Positions 16,154 to 26,005 of a stretch of DNA of 64,000 nucleotides are shown piece by piece. Numbering within the stretch: the first letter of the stretch is position 1; each line of letters begins with the position of its first letter. The translations under genes were made by a program, and so were the position numbers. Location: NCBI RefSeq assembly GCF_020034655.1, contig NZ_JAIQDJ010000006.1:1-64000 (forward strand). Reading direction: 5' to 3'. This DNA is from Thermomonas beijingensis. GTDB lineage: Bacteria; Pseudomonadota; Gammaproteobacteria; Xanthomonadales; Xanthomonadaceae. The notes beneath the pieces were generated by a model that was not told the DNA's origin, did not search any database, and saw nothing but the letters and a program-made list of their open reading frames with translations.

Positions 16154-18172
16154 CTACAAAATGGGCGAAAGCCCCGAGCCGAAGGCGGTGAACACGCGTA
16201 CACCCAGCCACTTCAGGCCCAGATCGACGTCCGGGAAGTCACCCACCGGCCGATTGCAGCGCCGAAAGTCGGGGGCAAACGGCGACACCGGCTGTGTCGT
16301 CTGCGGGCAGTCTGGGCCGGGCGTGTAGTCGTAGCTGGTGGCGTATTTGATCGGCCACAGGTCGAAGATCGGCATGCGCTCGGAAATGCGCGCCAAGGTG
16401 TGCTCTACACCCGGCAGGATCGGCGAGGAATCACGGCGGCCAATCGTCCACGCATTGGCCGGCTGCATGTCGCGCTGGATACTGGCGGCCAGTGCCTGGG
16501 CGAAGTGCGGGTCATCGATGACCACTGCATTTTCGGTGTTCCACGTGTCGCCACGGGGGTCGAAATTATGCGTGCCAACCACGCCGATGCGGTCATCGAT
16601 CACCATCGACTTGGCGTGCAGGCCCATACGCAGGCCGGCGGTTTTCAAGCGCACCGGCAGACCGCCAGAGGATGCGAAGGGGGAGGGCCGCCCAGCCTCA
16701 CTACTGGGCTCACTGCGCAGACCGCGCTTGGCCAGCCGCCGTGTCAGCCGGTTGGGCTTGATGGCGGGAATCGCCGCATCAATGTGGGGCTCGGCATCCA
16801 CATCGGTTGTGGTATCCGGGCCGGCGTCCATGTCGGCATCGAGATCAGCATCGGCATCCAGCCACAAGCCGGCACCGGTTGCGCCCAGCTCAAAGGGTGC
16901 ATCGGCCGGGAATGGTTTGAATTCGTGGATTTGAAAGCCGAAGTCGCGCAGGTAGCGGCGTTTGTATTTGTACGACACGGCATACGCCAGGAAGGCGTCG
17001 GTGGCGGCCAAACTATTGGTGGAAATCTGCACGCGCGGTGGCGAGGGTTGTTGGTGCAGGTTGCGGAACAGGTGTTGCGCGGGTTTGGATAACACCAGAT
17101 ACGGGGTTTGCAGCAGCACGTCGTGTTGCGCCCCTGCAATCAGTTGCATCAGGTTCTGACTGGCGAACCCGGCCGGGGTATCGGCATCGGCTTGCAGCAA
17201 ATCCTTGCGATGCTTCACCGGCAGATCAGCCACAAAGCTGACATGCAGCACCGGCATGGCTGGGGCCACGAAGCGTGCTTGCACCACGGCGTCATCATCC
17301 ACGCTGGCCAAAAGTGCGCGGACCCGCTTCGGGTTGCGGAATGGGTGGTGCGGTGCGGGTGGCGGGCCATGTTGCTGCAAGTAGCGGGCAACGTCGCCCA
17401 GGTGGGCCACCGCCACGCTGCGTGGCGACTGCCAGAAGGCATCGAAATTGGCGGTCATGTCATGCACGACCGGGCCGACCACCATGATGTCGCGGTCGCG
17501 GAAGTTGTAGTCCTCGCCCCAGTCGTAATAGTCGTTTTGGTAATTGCGGCCACCGGTGATGCCCACCTGGTCATCCACCACCAACAGCTTGTTGTGCATG
17601 CGTTGATTGAGTTGGTGCCAGCAGCATGCGGCTGCCACGGCATACATCGGCAGCGACAGCCGGGCGCGATCGAGCACCGGGTTGTACACCCGCAACTCCA
17701 GGTTGGCGTGCAGTGACGCCAGAGCGGCAAAGGTTTCCACCTTGCGCAGCGCCGCTAGTTGATCGACCAGCACGCGTACTTTCACCCCACGAAATGCGGC
17801 CGCCTGCAATTCATCCAGAATCAGCTGCGCGGCGTCGTCTTCGTCGAAGATGTAGGTCTGCAAGTCAATGCTGTGCTGCGCGCTGCGGATCAGATGCACC
17901 CGCAGCAGCAGCGCGTTGGGCGCATCATCCAGCAGCAGTGCGCGGTGCTGCGGCGCTTTGGGGGTTGAGGCGGCCAAGGTGGCCTGTGCCATCTGCAACA
18001 CCGGTGAGGCCAGCGCGCAGGCATCGCTGCGGGTGCAGTCCACTTGCGTGCTGCGGGCTGCTTGCGCGATGTGTTCGGCGTGGCTGCGTTGTTGTGGCGA
18101 TAGGCTGGCGCAACTGGCAAGCAGCAGCGCCAGCAGCCCGGTCAGGCATCGACCGAGGAGGTGCTCAGGCAT
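16154..18172 (-). CDS. Phospholipase D-like lipoprotein (cardiolipin synthase family)
   Basis: A 672-aa protein. The N terminus MPEHLLGRCLTGLLALLLAS is followed by Cys21, giving a lipoprotein lipobox. Two HKD motifs are present, HNKLLVVDD (His193, Lys195, Asp200) with GGRNYQNDY, and HAKSMVIDD (His519, Lys521, Asp526) with GTHNFDPR, so both active-site halves are intact. Members transfer or hydrolyse phosphatidyl groups in the envelope. An Asp-rich insert at about 437-475 (LDADADLDADMDAG...), just before the second HKD region, looks like a low-complexity expansion. The gene starts 5 bases after sixA. Confidence 0.9.
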   Translation of the reverse strand: MPEHLLGRCLTGLLALLLASCASLSPQQRSHAEHIAQAARSTQVDCTRSDACALASPVLQMAQATLAASTPKAPQHRALLLDDAPNALLLRVHLIRSAQHSIDLQTYIFDEDDAAQLILDELQAAAFRGVKVRVLVDQLAALRKVETFAALASLHANLELRVYNPVLDRARLSLPMYAVAAACCWHQLNQRMHNKLLVVDDQVGITGGRNYQNDYYDWGEDYNFRDRDIMVVGPVVHDMTANFDAFWQSPRSVAVAHLGDVARYLQQHGPPPAPHHPFRNPKRVRALLASVDDDAVVQARFVAPAMPVLHVSFVADLPVKHRKDLLQADADTPAGFASQNLMQLIAGAQHDVLLQTPYLVLSKPAQHLFRNLHQQPSPPRVQISTNSLAATDAFLAYAVSYKYKRRYLRDFGFQIHEFKPFPADAPFELGATGAGLWLDADADLDADMDAGPDTTTDVDAEPHIDAAIPAIKPNRLTRRLAKRGLRSEPSSEAGRPSPFASSGGLPVRLKTAGLRMGLHAKSMVIDDRIGVVGTHNFDPRGDTWNTENAVVIDDPHFAQALAASIQRDMQPANAWTIGRRDSSPILPGVEHTLARISERMPIFDLWPIKYATSYDYTPGPDCPQTTQPVSPFAPDFRRCNRPVGDFPDVDLGLKWLGVRVFTAFGSGLSPIL

Positions 18173-18176
18173 CGCT

Positions 18177-18650
18177 TCACGGCCACCAGAACTGCGACAG
18201 GCGTGCGGCTCCGGGCTCGACTGCGGCATCGGCAGGAAACTCGAGTACCGCGACGCCGGAGGGAGGCATCCCGCGGTAGTCGCCGGTTTGCCCGCTGTGC
18301 AGCAGCGCCGCCAATTGTTCCAGCCCGGGGTTATGGCCGACGATCATCAGCCGCTCGGCATCCCGGTGCGCATCGGCCAGCGCCGCCAAGGTGCCGGGAT
18401 CGGCTTCGTAGATACTGGGTTCTTCACGGACATCATCGCAGCCCAGCGCGCCCAGCGCAGCCAAGGTCTGGCTGGCACGCACCGCAGGCGAGCACAACAC
18501 CCGGCCAGGTAACAGGCCGTGTTCGCGTAACCACTGCCCGGCTGCGGTGGCCTCGGCCAGGCCGACGGCAGACAACGGACGCTGGGCATCGGCCTGCCCC
18601 GGCGCGGGAGGTTCGGCGTGGGCGTGGCGGAGCAGGATCAAGTCGCGCAT
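18177..18650 (-). CDS. sixA: Phosphohistidine phosphatase SixA
   Basis: A 157-aa histidine phosphatase superfamily protein. The RHG-like motif is LILLRHAHAEP at the N terminus and the second histidine is in LMIVGHNPGLEQL. SixA removes phosphate from phosphohistidine in multistep phosphorelay HPt domains or in PTS proteins. A hybrid kinase with an HPt domain lies just beyond the Rhs remnant, so a link is possible but not shown. The start at 18650 puts the motif at residue 4, as usual. Confidence 0.9.
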   Translation of the reverse strand: MRDLILLRHAHAEPPAPGQADAQRPLSAVGLAEATAAGQWLREHGLLPGRVLCSPAVRASQTLAALGALGCDDVREEPSIYEADPGTLAALADAHRDAERLMIVGHNPGLEQLAALLHSGQTGDYRGMPPSGVAVLEFPADAAVEPGAARLSQFWWP

Positions 18651-18696
18651 GAGACGTTCCTGTGACTGGGGCTTGCAGCGTACATGGCTGCGCGAA

Positions 18697-19520
18697 TTTG
18701 CGCAGCTTGTGCTGTTTGATCCCATCAAGAACAAGCCCAGGCTGCTGGATTACACCACCACCCAGCAACGCACCACCTTGGTGTACGACACCGGCGGTTT
18801 CCTCAGCCAGCGCAAAGGCGAGCACGGGCAAGCCTTGACCTACCACTACAACGCCAATGGCGATGTGGATCAAATCAAGGATGCGTTGAATAACAGCACC
18901 ACCTACAGCTACGACCGCCAGCGCCGTGTCACCAGCACCACCGATGCGGCGGGCACCACGCAGCTCACCTACAACGCCTTGGGCTTGACCACGCAGGTGC
19001 GCGATGCCCGCAACAACGCCACCAGCTACAGCTACGACGGCCTGGGCAATCTGCTGGCGCAAACCAGCCCGGACACCGGCAGCACCAGCTTCAGCTACAA
19101 CGCCGTGGGCCAGCGCACCCAGCAGCAACGTGCCGATGGCAGCACCTTGGCCTATACCTATGACGCCCTGGGCCGCCTGAAAACCCAAGCCGGCGGCGGC
19201 CAAACCCGCACGCTCACCTACGACACCTGCACCAACGGCAAAGGCCAACTGTGCAGCGCCGCCAAGACCGGCGGCACAGCCACCACCGACAACTTCAGCT
19301 ACACCGCGTGGGGCCAGTTGGCCACCCGGCAGGATGTGCTGGGTGCCGCCACCGACACCACCAGCTACAGCTACGACGGCATGGGTCGCTTGGCCGGCAT
19401 CGGCTACCCCAGCGGCGTGAGTGCGGGCTACAGCTACACCCAAGGGCGCTTGGACAAGATCACCGCCACGGTGAACGGGGCCACCAGCACCGTGGCCAGC
19501 TTCGACGGCTACCGGGTGTT
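18697..19520 (+). pseudogene. Rhs/YD-repeat protein fragment, truncated at both ends
   Basis: One frame holds about 270 residues of repeated YD motifs: NANGDVDQIKDALNNSTTYSYD, then TYNALGLTTQVRDARNNATSYSYDGLGN, SFSYNAVGQRTQ, AYTYDALGRLKTQ and SYSYDGMGRLAG. These are the beta-strand repeats that build the Rhs shell. There is no start codon or N-terminal PAAR/secretion region, no RhsA-type core-ending motif and no toxin tip. The similarity stops near 19520, 14 bases before the end of the oppositely oriented histidine kinase gene, after which the frame is only kinase antisense. It is a remnant of a larger rhs gene left by deletion or recombination. Ends are approximate. Confidence 0.85.
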
Positions 19521-19534
19521 GTCGGCCTGCCGGC

Positions 19535-22435
19535 CTACCCCGCGTGCCGTGTGTACGCTTGCAGTTGTGCGACGGCGTCGTGCAGGCGGTCGGTCAGCGT
19601 GGCGACAGCGTCCCAGTGGCCGCTGCGACCGGCGGTTTCCAGTGCGGCGGCGGCTTCGCCCAAGTGGTGTGCGCCCACCAGCCGCGCTGCGCCTTTGATT
19701 TTGTGGGCCTGCCGGGTCAGTTCAGGCAAATTGTTGGCAGTGTGCAGCCGGTCGAGTTCGGCCAGGTCGGCATCGGTGCTGGCCAGAAAGTCGGTTAGTA
19801 GCGCGCCGGCTTCAGCGGGATCGCCACCGGTCAGTTCCGTCAATATGCTGCGATCCAGGATATTCGTATCTGCGATGTTGGATGCAGTGGAGGCTTGGGT
19901 GTTGTTTTCGGTTTGGATGCGCAGACTGTCGGCGTGACTGGCATCGGCATCGCCTCGCGTATGCGGTAGCCAGCGTTGCAAACAGACGCCCAGCGTGGCG
20001 ATGCCCACCGGTTTGGCTAGGTAGTCGTCCATGCCGGCCTCCAGGCAGCGCTCGGCTTCACCTTTCAGGGCCGAGGCGGTGAGTGCAATCACCGGCGTGC
20101 GTGGCAACCCGCGTTGGGATTCCTCGCTGCGGATCTGGCGCGCCATTTGATAGCCATCCATGTGTGGCATGTGCACATCCGACAACACCAAGGCATAGCG
20201 GCCAGTCCGCCAGGCATCCAAGCCTTGAACACCATCTTCGGCTACTTCCGAGGCATAGCCGGCCAAGGCCAATTGCCGTTGGATGACTTGCCGGTTGGTG
20301 GCGTGGTCGTCCACCAGCAAAACCAAACTGCGTTCTTGCTCGGCAATGGACACACTGGGAAGTTTGCGCGGCGCAAAGCCGGCCACTTGTTTGCCGGGCA
20401 GTATCATGTCCGGTAATTCGTCGGCGGGCGCACGTTGCAAGCTGACCTGCAAGCGCATGCTGGTGCCCTTGCCGAGGGTCGACTCCATGGTAATGGTGCC
20501 GCCCATCAATTCGGCAATGCGGCGGCAAATCGCAAGTCCCAGGCCCGTGCCACCAAAGCGGCGTGTGGTGTCGGCTTCGGCCTGTGCGAATGGCTGAAAC
20601 AAGCGGGCCTGTGCCTGTTGGCTGATGCCGATGCCGGTGTCGGTCACGCGGAACACGATGGCATCACTGCCCATTGCGCCCGCTTTGGGCTCATGCCCTG
20701 CGCATTCTGCGGCAATGGTAATCCGGCCGCGCTCGGTGAACTTGAGTGCGTTGGACAAAAAATTACTGAGCACCTGACGCAGCCGCACCGGGTCAACATA
20801 GTGCGCGGGTGCGATAGTGGGGTCGATCTCGCACAGCAGCAGCAAGCCCTTGCTGGAGGCTGTGCCTGAGTAGTTGGCGGCCACGCTGTTGAGTAAATCG
20901 GGCAGCGAAGTCGGCAACGGTTCCAGCTCCATCTTGCCGGCTTCGATTTTGGAAAAATCCAGAATGTCGCCAATGATGCGCAGCAGCGATTCAGCGGAGC
21001 TGGAAATGACCCTGAGCGAGCGCCGTTGTTCGGTATCCAGATGGGTATGGCCAAGCACTTCGATCATGCCGGTAATCCCGATCATCGGGGTGCGAATTTC
21101 ATGGCTCATCGCCGCAAGGAAGGCACTCTTGGCGTGATTTGCATCGCGTGCGCGCATCTCGCTATCACGCAGGGCGCGTTCCAGACGTTTTTGCATGGTC
21201 AGGTCGGTGGCCACGGCCAACAAGCCCACCATGGTGCCGGTGTCGTCGCGCATTGCCGAGAGTGCCAACAATACCGGCAAGGTACGACCGCGTTGATGGC
21301 GCAGTGCAAATTCGCGTGGCGGTTCGCGGTGCCGGGCCAGCTCGTGCAGTGCCGTCCAATTGGCTGGAATCGTCTTGCCATAGGCTTCACTGAGCGAGCG
21401 TGCCAGCGCACCCAGGGCGTCCGGATCTAGCACCACATCCAGTGTTTCGCGGCCAAGCAAACTGCCCGCCGGCCAGCCCAGCAAGCGTTCCGCAAATGGA
21501 TTGATCTGCGAAAATACGCCATCTTCATCGACCGCAAAAATTGCAGTAGGTGCAGCCTCCAGCAGCAGGCGTTGGAATTGCTCGCGGCGTTCCAGTGCAA
21601 TCCGCACACGTTCGGTATTGCCCAATTGCTCGATGAGCTGGGCTTCGATCCTGCGCACGTGGTTGCGCATGCCCAGGAAACTGTCCATCACTTCACCCAG
21701 CTCGCCGCGCGGCATATAGCGAGGTTGCATGGTGTAGTCATTCAGGGTCATTGCGCGCGCCAGTTCAGTCAGGCTTTCCACCCCGCGATAGCCGTTGCGC
21801 AAAATGCGCCGGCCCAACACCGCGACCAAGCCAAGGCATAGCAACGACAGCCCCACCCGCACCCGCCCCAACCATTGCGCACGGGCCTGCTCGGCGGCGA
21901 CCAGCGCGGCAGCGCGTGCTTGTACGAGACTATCGAGACGCTCCAGCCGTTGCACCAGTGGATCGGCGGCAGGAAACAAATCATGATCGGCAAATTGGCC
22001 CAGCGCCAAAATATCTTGCTGGTGCAAGATGGTTTGCAACTTCTCGAAGGCGGCATCGGCCTGTGGCCGCTCCAGTTGCGCCTGCGTCAGTAAAGCCGCC
22101 GCTTCGCTATCCAAGGGCATGGCTTGCAGTGCCTGCCATTGGGTTTCGGAATTGGCCTTGGCCTGATTGATCGCAGACTCCGCCTGCTGCCAGTTGATCA
22201 GATAATTGCGGGTGCGAAAGGTGGTGTCGATCAGGCCTTGCTCGTAGGCGTTGGAGAGCTTGCGGATGCGATGCATGCCGGTCAGCACATCGTCCTGCAT
22301 CGCCGTCATCGAGCGCTGCATGAAGTACTGGCCGGATTGATCCAGCAGCAGCACCAATGCGCCGGTAATCAGGAACAGCCCGAACAAACCCAATAATTGG
22401 TGGCGAATTCCGGCCTTGGAAGGGTCAAGCAACAT
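19535..22435 (-). CDS. Hybrid sensor histidine kinase with REC and HPt domains
   Basis: A 966-aa multistep phosphorelay kinase in the inner membrane. Two membrane segments (about 11-32 and 192-210) bracket a helical periplasmic sensor of the four-helix-bundle type (33-190). A HAMP-like linker (210-265), a PAS domain (285-415), HisKA with His445 in AAMSHEIRTP, HATPase (545-670; DTGIGIS, GGTGLGLAI), REC with Asp753 in LSDVHMPHMDGYQMA and a C-terminal HPt with His911 in QAHKIKGAA follow. All phosphorelay residues are present. The start codon is 6 bases after the REC-EAL gene, so both are one operon. Its stop abuts the Rhs remnant, but the C terminus appears complete. Confidence 0.95.
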   Translation of the reverse strand: MLLDPSKAGIRHQLLGLFGLFLITGALVLLLDQSGQYFMQRSMTAMQDDVLTGMHRIRKLSNAYEQGLIDTTFRTRNYLINWQQAESAINQAKANSETQWQALQAMPLDSEAAALLTQAQLERPQADAAFEKLQTILHQQDILALGQFADHDLFPAADPLVQRLERLDSLVQARAAALVAAEQARAQWLGRVRVGLSLLCLGLVAVLGRRILRNGYRGVESLTELARAMTLNDYTMQPRYMPRGELGEVMDSFLGMRNHVRRIEAQLIEQLGNTERVRIALERREQFQRLLLEAAPTAIFAVDEDGVFSQINPFAERLLGWPAGSLLGRETLDVVLDPDALGALARSLSEAYGKTIPANWTALHELARHREPPREFALRHQRGRTLPVLLALSAMRDDTGTMVGLLAVATDLTMQKRLERALRDSEMRARDANHAKSAFLAAMSHEIRTPMIGITGMIEVLGHTHLDTEQRRSLRVISSSAESLLRIIGDILDFSKIEAGKMELEPLPTSLPDLLNSVAANYSGTASSKGLLLLCEIDPTIAPAHYVDPVRLRQVLSNFLSNALKFTERGRITIAAECAGHEPKAGAMGSDAIVFRVTDTGIGISQQAQARLFQPFAQAEADTTRRFGGTGLGLAICRRIAELMGGTITMESTLGKGTSMRLQVSLQRAPADELPDMILPGKQVAGFAPRKLPSVSIAEQERSLVLLVDDHATNRQVIQRQLALAGYASEVAEDGVQGLDAWRTGRYALVLSDVHMPHMDGYQMARQIRSEESQRGLPRTPVIALTASALKGEAERCLEAGMDDYLAKPVGIATLGVCLQRWLPHTRGDADASHADSLRIQTENNTQASTASNIADTNILDRSILTELTGGDPAEAGALLTDFLASTDADLAELDRLHTANNLPELTRQAHKIKGAARLVGAHHLGEAAAALETAGRSGHWDAVATLTDRLHDAVAQLQAYTRHAG

Positions 22436-22441
22436 CAGGCG

Positions 22442-23638
22442 TTAGTTGCCAGGACGCCGCCAGCGTGCCACCGCTGCCTGCAGTTCGCTGCCTGGCACGG
22501 GCCTGCCAATCAGCCAACCTTGGGCGATATCACAACCCAGTTCGGCCAGCATCTGCCAGTCCTCAATGGTTTCCACGCCTTCGGCCACGGTGACCAAATT
22601 CAATTTGCGCGCCAAATCCAGGCTGGCTTCAACCATCGCGCGTTTGCGGGGTTGTGCATGCGAGCCGAACACGAATTCTTTGTCGATTTTCAGTTCGGTG
22701 AACGGCACCTGTGCCAATTGCGCCAAGGAGGAGTAGCCAGTACCGAAATCATCAATCGACAGTCCAAACCCCTTCAATCGCAGCCGTGCCAACAAGCCCA
22801 ACCCGCGAGCGGCATCGGACATGACAGAGCTTTCGGTGATCTCGAGCACCACGTCTTCGGGCAGGATGCCGTAATTTTCGGCAATTGCCTGATAGCGATC
22901 GGCCGCCGTCGAGTCTGCTAGCGCCAACGGCGACACATTGACCGACAATTTCAAGCGCATGCCGCTTTGATGCCAACGCTGCAGCCATTGGCAGCCCTGT
23001 TCCAGCATGCAGTCAGTGAGCAGGTTGGCATAACCCTCACGTTCCAGTACCGGTACAAACAGCACCGGGCCGACCACGCTGCCATCGGGGCGTTCCCAGC
23101 GTGCCAAGGCTTCAACCCCCACCACCTTGCCGTTGCCGAACTCCACTTGCGGTTGGAACCACGGCACGATTTGGCCCTGCTGCAATGCAGCTACCAAATC
23201 CGGCACGCTGAAGTCGGCTTTGCTTTCGTCCTTGGCTTCGCCGACATGGTCGTCAAACCGCGCCAATAACACTTCCAGTTTTTCGCGGGTCAGCGGCTTT
23301 TCCACGCTGCCCAGCACGCGCAGTCCATAGGCGCGCGCCATGCTTTGCACGGTATGCAGGAGTGCAGGATCCAGTGCACTGACTACCGCCACCGAGCGCG
23401 CAAGGCGCTCATGTGCGATCAGCCCAATACATTCGACGCCATCCATGCCGGGCATATCCAAGTCCACCAGCACCACATCGGGCAGGGTGCTTTGCTGACG
23501 CAACACGTTCAGTGCATGCAGGCCATCGGCACCCTCCAGCGTGCGTTCAACTCCCAACTCATTGAGCAGGCGCAAGGCGATGCGGCGCTGAAAGCCGTGG
23601 TCTTCCACCACCATCACCTGCAGTTCCGACCAGCTCAT
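22442..23638 (-). CDS. Response regulator with EAL (cyclic-di-GMP phosphodiesterase) domain
   Basis: A 398-aa protein. An N-terminal REC domain (about 1-125) has the acidic pocket VVEDH and a phosphoacceptor Asp59 in VLVDLDMPGMDG. The EAL domain (about 145-395) keeps catalytic residues: the EAL motif in VVGVEALARWERPDG, the Asn in LSVNVSP, Glu in LEITESS, the double Asp in LSIDDFGTGYSSL, Lys in LKIDKEFV and VAEGVET. It should therefore hydrolyse cyclic-di-GMP under control of phosphorylation. GGGGAGG precedes the ATG at 23638. The downstream hybrid kinase is the likely phosphodonor. Confidence 0.95.
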   Translation of the reverse strand: MSWSELQVMVVEDHGFQRRIALRLLNELGVERTLEGADGLHALNVLRQQSTLPDVVLVDLDMPGMDGVECIGLIAHERLARSVAVVSALDPALLHTVQSMARAYGLRVLGSVEKPLTREKLEVLLARFDDHVGEAKDESKADFSVPDLVAALQQGQIVPWFQPQVEFGNGKVVGVEALARWERPDGSVVGPVLFVPVLEREGYANLLTDCMLEQGCQWLQRWHQSGMRLKLSVNVSPLALADSTAADRYQAIAENYGILPEDVVLEITESSVMSDAARGLGLLARLRLKGFGLSIDDFGTGYSSLAQLAQVPFTELKIDKEFVFGSHAQPRKRAMVEASLDLARKLNLVTVAEGVETIEDWQMLAELGCDIAQGWLIGRPVPGSELQAAVARWRRPGN

Positions 23639-23741
23639 GCAACCTCCCCGAAGCACGTGGCGAGCGGCAAGCCTACCCCAGCAGGGGGCAGGATGGGAGA
23701 TTCGCAGTGGATTGGGTCATGTATGGGGCAGTACGGGCCGC

Positions 23742-23747
23742 TACACT
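23742..23747 (+). promoter_or_regulatory. -10-like TACACT upstream of the DUF421 gene
   Basis: TACACT here would start transcription near 23754, which is downstream of the ATG at 23749 but upstream of the TTG at 23776. This supports the later start with its AGAGGAG ribosome site. Confidence 0.35.
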
Positions 23748-23775
23748 CATGGCGCAATGGCCAGAGGAGCCGGTC

Positions 23776-24261
23776 TTGAACGCGTTGTTTGAGTTGTCTG
23801 CACCGTGCTGGCATTTTGTGCTGCGTGCCAGCGTGATCTACGTTCTGGTGATGGTATTGATGCGCGTGTCCGGCAAACGTGCGGTCGGGCAGTTCACTCC
23901 GTTCGATCTGATCTTGTTGATCCTGATCGGCAATGCCGTGCAAAACGGCATCAATGGCGGCGATAACTCACTGACCGGCGCCTTGATCATGGCCAGCACC
24001 TTGATCGTCCTGAATTACGCGGTGGCATGGGGGTCGGCGCGGCATGCCGGGTTTCGTCGCTTGGTGGAAGGTGCGCCGGTGATGTTGGCGCACGCCGGGC
24101 GGGTGGATCACGCCATGCTGCGCAAACAATTGGTGAGCACCGCCGATTTCGAAACCGCCATGCGGCAGGCCGGCTGCGCCGATGTGGCTGACATCCAGCG
24201 CGCCATACTTGAGACCAATGGCCACATCAGCATTGAGCTGCGCGACAAAAAGTCGGGTTAG
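23776..24261 (+). CDS. DUF421 (YetF-type) membrane protein
   Basis: A 161-aa inner-membrane protein. After a short N terminus ([21 protein letters not shown]) it has three hydrophobic helices and the family motif [37 protein letters not shown], then a small cytoplasmic domain with [15 protein letters not shown]. The DUF421 family has no settled function. The TTG at 23776 is preferred: it has AGAGGAG 5-11 bases upstream. ATG at 23749 would add nine residues. The 3' end overlaps the end of hemF, read from the other strand, by four bases. Confidence 0.85.
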   Translation: MNALFELSAPCWHFVLRASVIYVLVMVLMRVSGKRAVGQFTPFDLILLILIGNAVQNGINGGDNSLTGALIMASTLIVLNYAVAWGSARHAGFRRLVEGAPVMLAHAGRVDHAMLRKQLVSTADFETAMRQAGCADVADIQRAILETNGHISIELRDKKSG

Positions 24262-25181
24262 CGCAACTCGCGCAGCCAATCGCGCGGGCGCAGGTAGTGG
24301 GCAAGGCGTGCTTCGGCACTGCCGGCCGCAGGCGTGTAGCCGTATTCCCAACGCACCAGTGGCGGCAGGCTCATCAGAATGCTTTCGCTGCGCCCACCCG
24401 ATTGCAGGCCGAACAGCGTGCCGCGATCGAACACCAGATTGAACTCGACATAACGCCCGCGCCGGTACAGCTGGAACTGGCGTTCACGCTCGCCAAAGGG
24501 TGTGTGTTTGCGGCGTTCGACAATCGGCAGATACGCGTCCAGAAAGCCATCGCCCACTGCGCGCAAATAGGCAAAGTCGGTGTCGAAGTCAGTATGCAGA
24601 TCATCGAAAAACAGGCCGCCCACGCCACGGGTTTCGTTGCGATGCTTGAGCAGGAAGTACTCGTCGCACCAGCGTTTGTGCGCGTCGTAGCGCTGGTCGC
24701 CGCCGAATGGTTCGCATAACGCGCGTGCGGCCCGGTGCCAATGCAGCACGTCCGCATCAAACGGATAGAACGGGGTCAAATCAAAGCCGCCACCAAACCA
24801 CCACGCCACCGTGTCATCGCCGCGCATGGCGCGAAAATGGCGCACATTGGCGTGGGTGGTGGGCAGATACGGATTGCGTGGATGGAAGACCAGCGACACC
24901 CCCACCGCCCGCCACGAGGTGCCCGCCAGTTCCGGCCGCGCCACGCTCGCCGACGGCGGCAAGGTGTTGCCGGAGACATCGGAAAACCCGATCCCCGCCT
25001 GCTCGAATACTGCACCATCACGCAGGATCCGGGTGCGCCCACCACCACCTTCGGCGCGTTGCCAGTGGTCTTCGTGGAAGGTGGCACTGCCATCGGCCGC
25101 TGCAATGTCCGCGCAGATGCGGTCTTGCAGGCCGGTGAGGTAGGCGCGGATGGTGTCGATGGCAGGAATGGCCGGGTTCAT
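24258..25181 (-). CDS. hemF: Oxygen-dependent coproporphyrinogen III oxidase
   Basis: A 307-aa cytoplasmic enzyme that oxidatively decarboxylates coproporphyrinogen III to protoporphyrinogen IX in haem synthesis. Family blocks are present throughout: [29 protein letters not shown] N terminus, [18 protein letters not shown] with conserved histidines, [25 protein letters not shown] and [19 protein letters not shown]. The length fits the family. Its ATG overlaps the hemD stop (ATGA), so the two haem genes are translationally coupled. Confidence 0.97.
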   Translation of the reverse strand: MNPAIPAIDTIRAYLTGLQDRICADIAAADGSATFHEDHWQRAEGGGGRTRILRDGAVFEQAGIGFSDVSGNTLPPSASVARPELAGTSWRAVGVSLVFHPRNPYLPTTHANVRHFRAMRGDDTVAWWFGGGFDLTPFYPFDADVLHWHRAARALCEPFGGDQRYDAHKRWCDEYFLLKHRNETRGVGGLFFDDLHTDFDTDFAYLRAVGDGFLDAYLPIVERRKHTPFGERERQFQLYRRGRYVEFNLVFDRGTLFGLQSGGRSESILMSLPPLVRWEYGYTPAAGSAEARLAHYLRPRDWLRELR

Positions 25182-25960
25182 GCCGACATTGTAGTGAGCA
25201 TCGCCATCATCAGTGCCCGTGGCTGTGGGCTGCTGGCAATCACCACCTTGTTGAACCCCGCGTCGCGTGCGGTGATTGCCAAACGTTCACTGGCGGCAAG
25301 CACATGCATGCCTTGCAATCCAGGCAGCAAAGACGCTGGTATTTGGGCCAGCAGTGCGTGCAGCGCTTCGGCGCTCGTTAGCGCCAAGCCTATGCGTTGT
25401 GGCGTTTGCAACACAGCGGCCAGCAACCGCCAGCGACGCTCTGGAATCGACACGGTGCTGCGCGCATACACATCGACACGGATGACCTGCGCGCCACGTG
25501 CTTCCAGTGCTGGTTGCAAAACGCCGCGCCCACCTTGCCCGGTAATCAGACCGATGCGCTTGCCTTGCACTTGCGCCAGTGCCGGGAGTGCCAACAGTCC
25601 TTCGCTATCCATCCGCGCCGGTGCGATGGCGTCGATACCCGCACGCACCAATGCGCGCCGGGTGCCTGCGCCCACCGCAATCCAGCGTTGCTGGCGGCGC
25701 ATGCCCGGTGATGTCAGTGTGATGGCGGTACGCGCTGCGTTGGGGCTGGTGAATAGCACCACATCGGCTTTCAGTGCCGTGGCCAATGCGCCGCGTGTTT
25801 GCGCATCATCCTGTGCGGTGATGGCGATCGGTGAAATGGCCAGCACGCGTGCGCCCAAGCGCGCTGCCGCGGCACGCAGGCTGGCGTGTTGTCTGCGCGG
25901 ACGCAGCGACAATACGGTGCAGTCTTGAAGTGGAAGTGCTTGATCGATAAGGCGCGGCAT
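25178..25960 (-). CDS. hemD: Uroporphyrinogen-III synthase
   Basis: A 260-aa HemD-family protein, which closes and inverts ring D of hydroxymethylbilane. The family is poorly conserved; visible marks are [13 protein letters not shown] at the start, [15 protein letters not shown], the hinge region [39 protein letters not shown], and [11 protein letters not shown]. Its fusion-free form and position directly before hemF support the call. It starts at 25960, with an oppositely oriented thioesterase gene 45 bases away, so a shared divergent promoter region is likely. Confidence 0.88.
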   Translation of the reverse strand: MPRLIDQALPLQDCTVLSLRPRRQHASLRAAAARLGARVLAISPIAITAQDDAQTRGALATALKADVVLFTSPNAARTAITLTSPGMRRQQRWIAVGAGTRRALVRAGIDAIAPARMDSEGLLALPALAQVQGKRIGLITGQGGRGVLQPALEARGAQVIRVDVYARSTVSIPERRWRLLAAVLQTPQRIGLALTSAEALHALLAQIPASLLPGLQGMHVLAASERLAITARDAGFNKVVIASSPQPRALMMAMLTTMSA

Positions 25961-26005
25961 GCGCCAAGCTTGGCACAGCAAGCACGGATGCGGCAGGCTA
26001 GTGGC

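Noticed and set aside
18780..19480. Regular repeats considered as a CRISPR array or tandem DNA repeat
   Set aside because: The periodicity is at protein level (YD repeats of an Rhs shell); the DNA repeats are imperfect and lack spacers.
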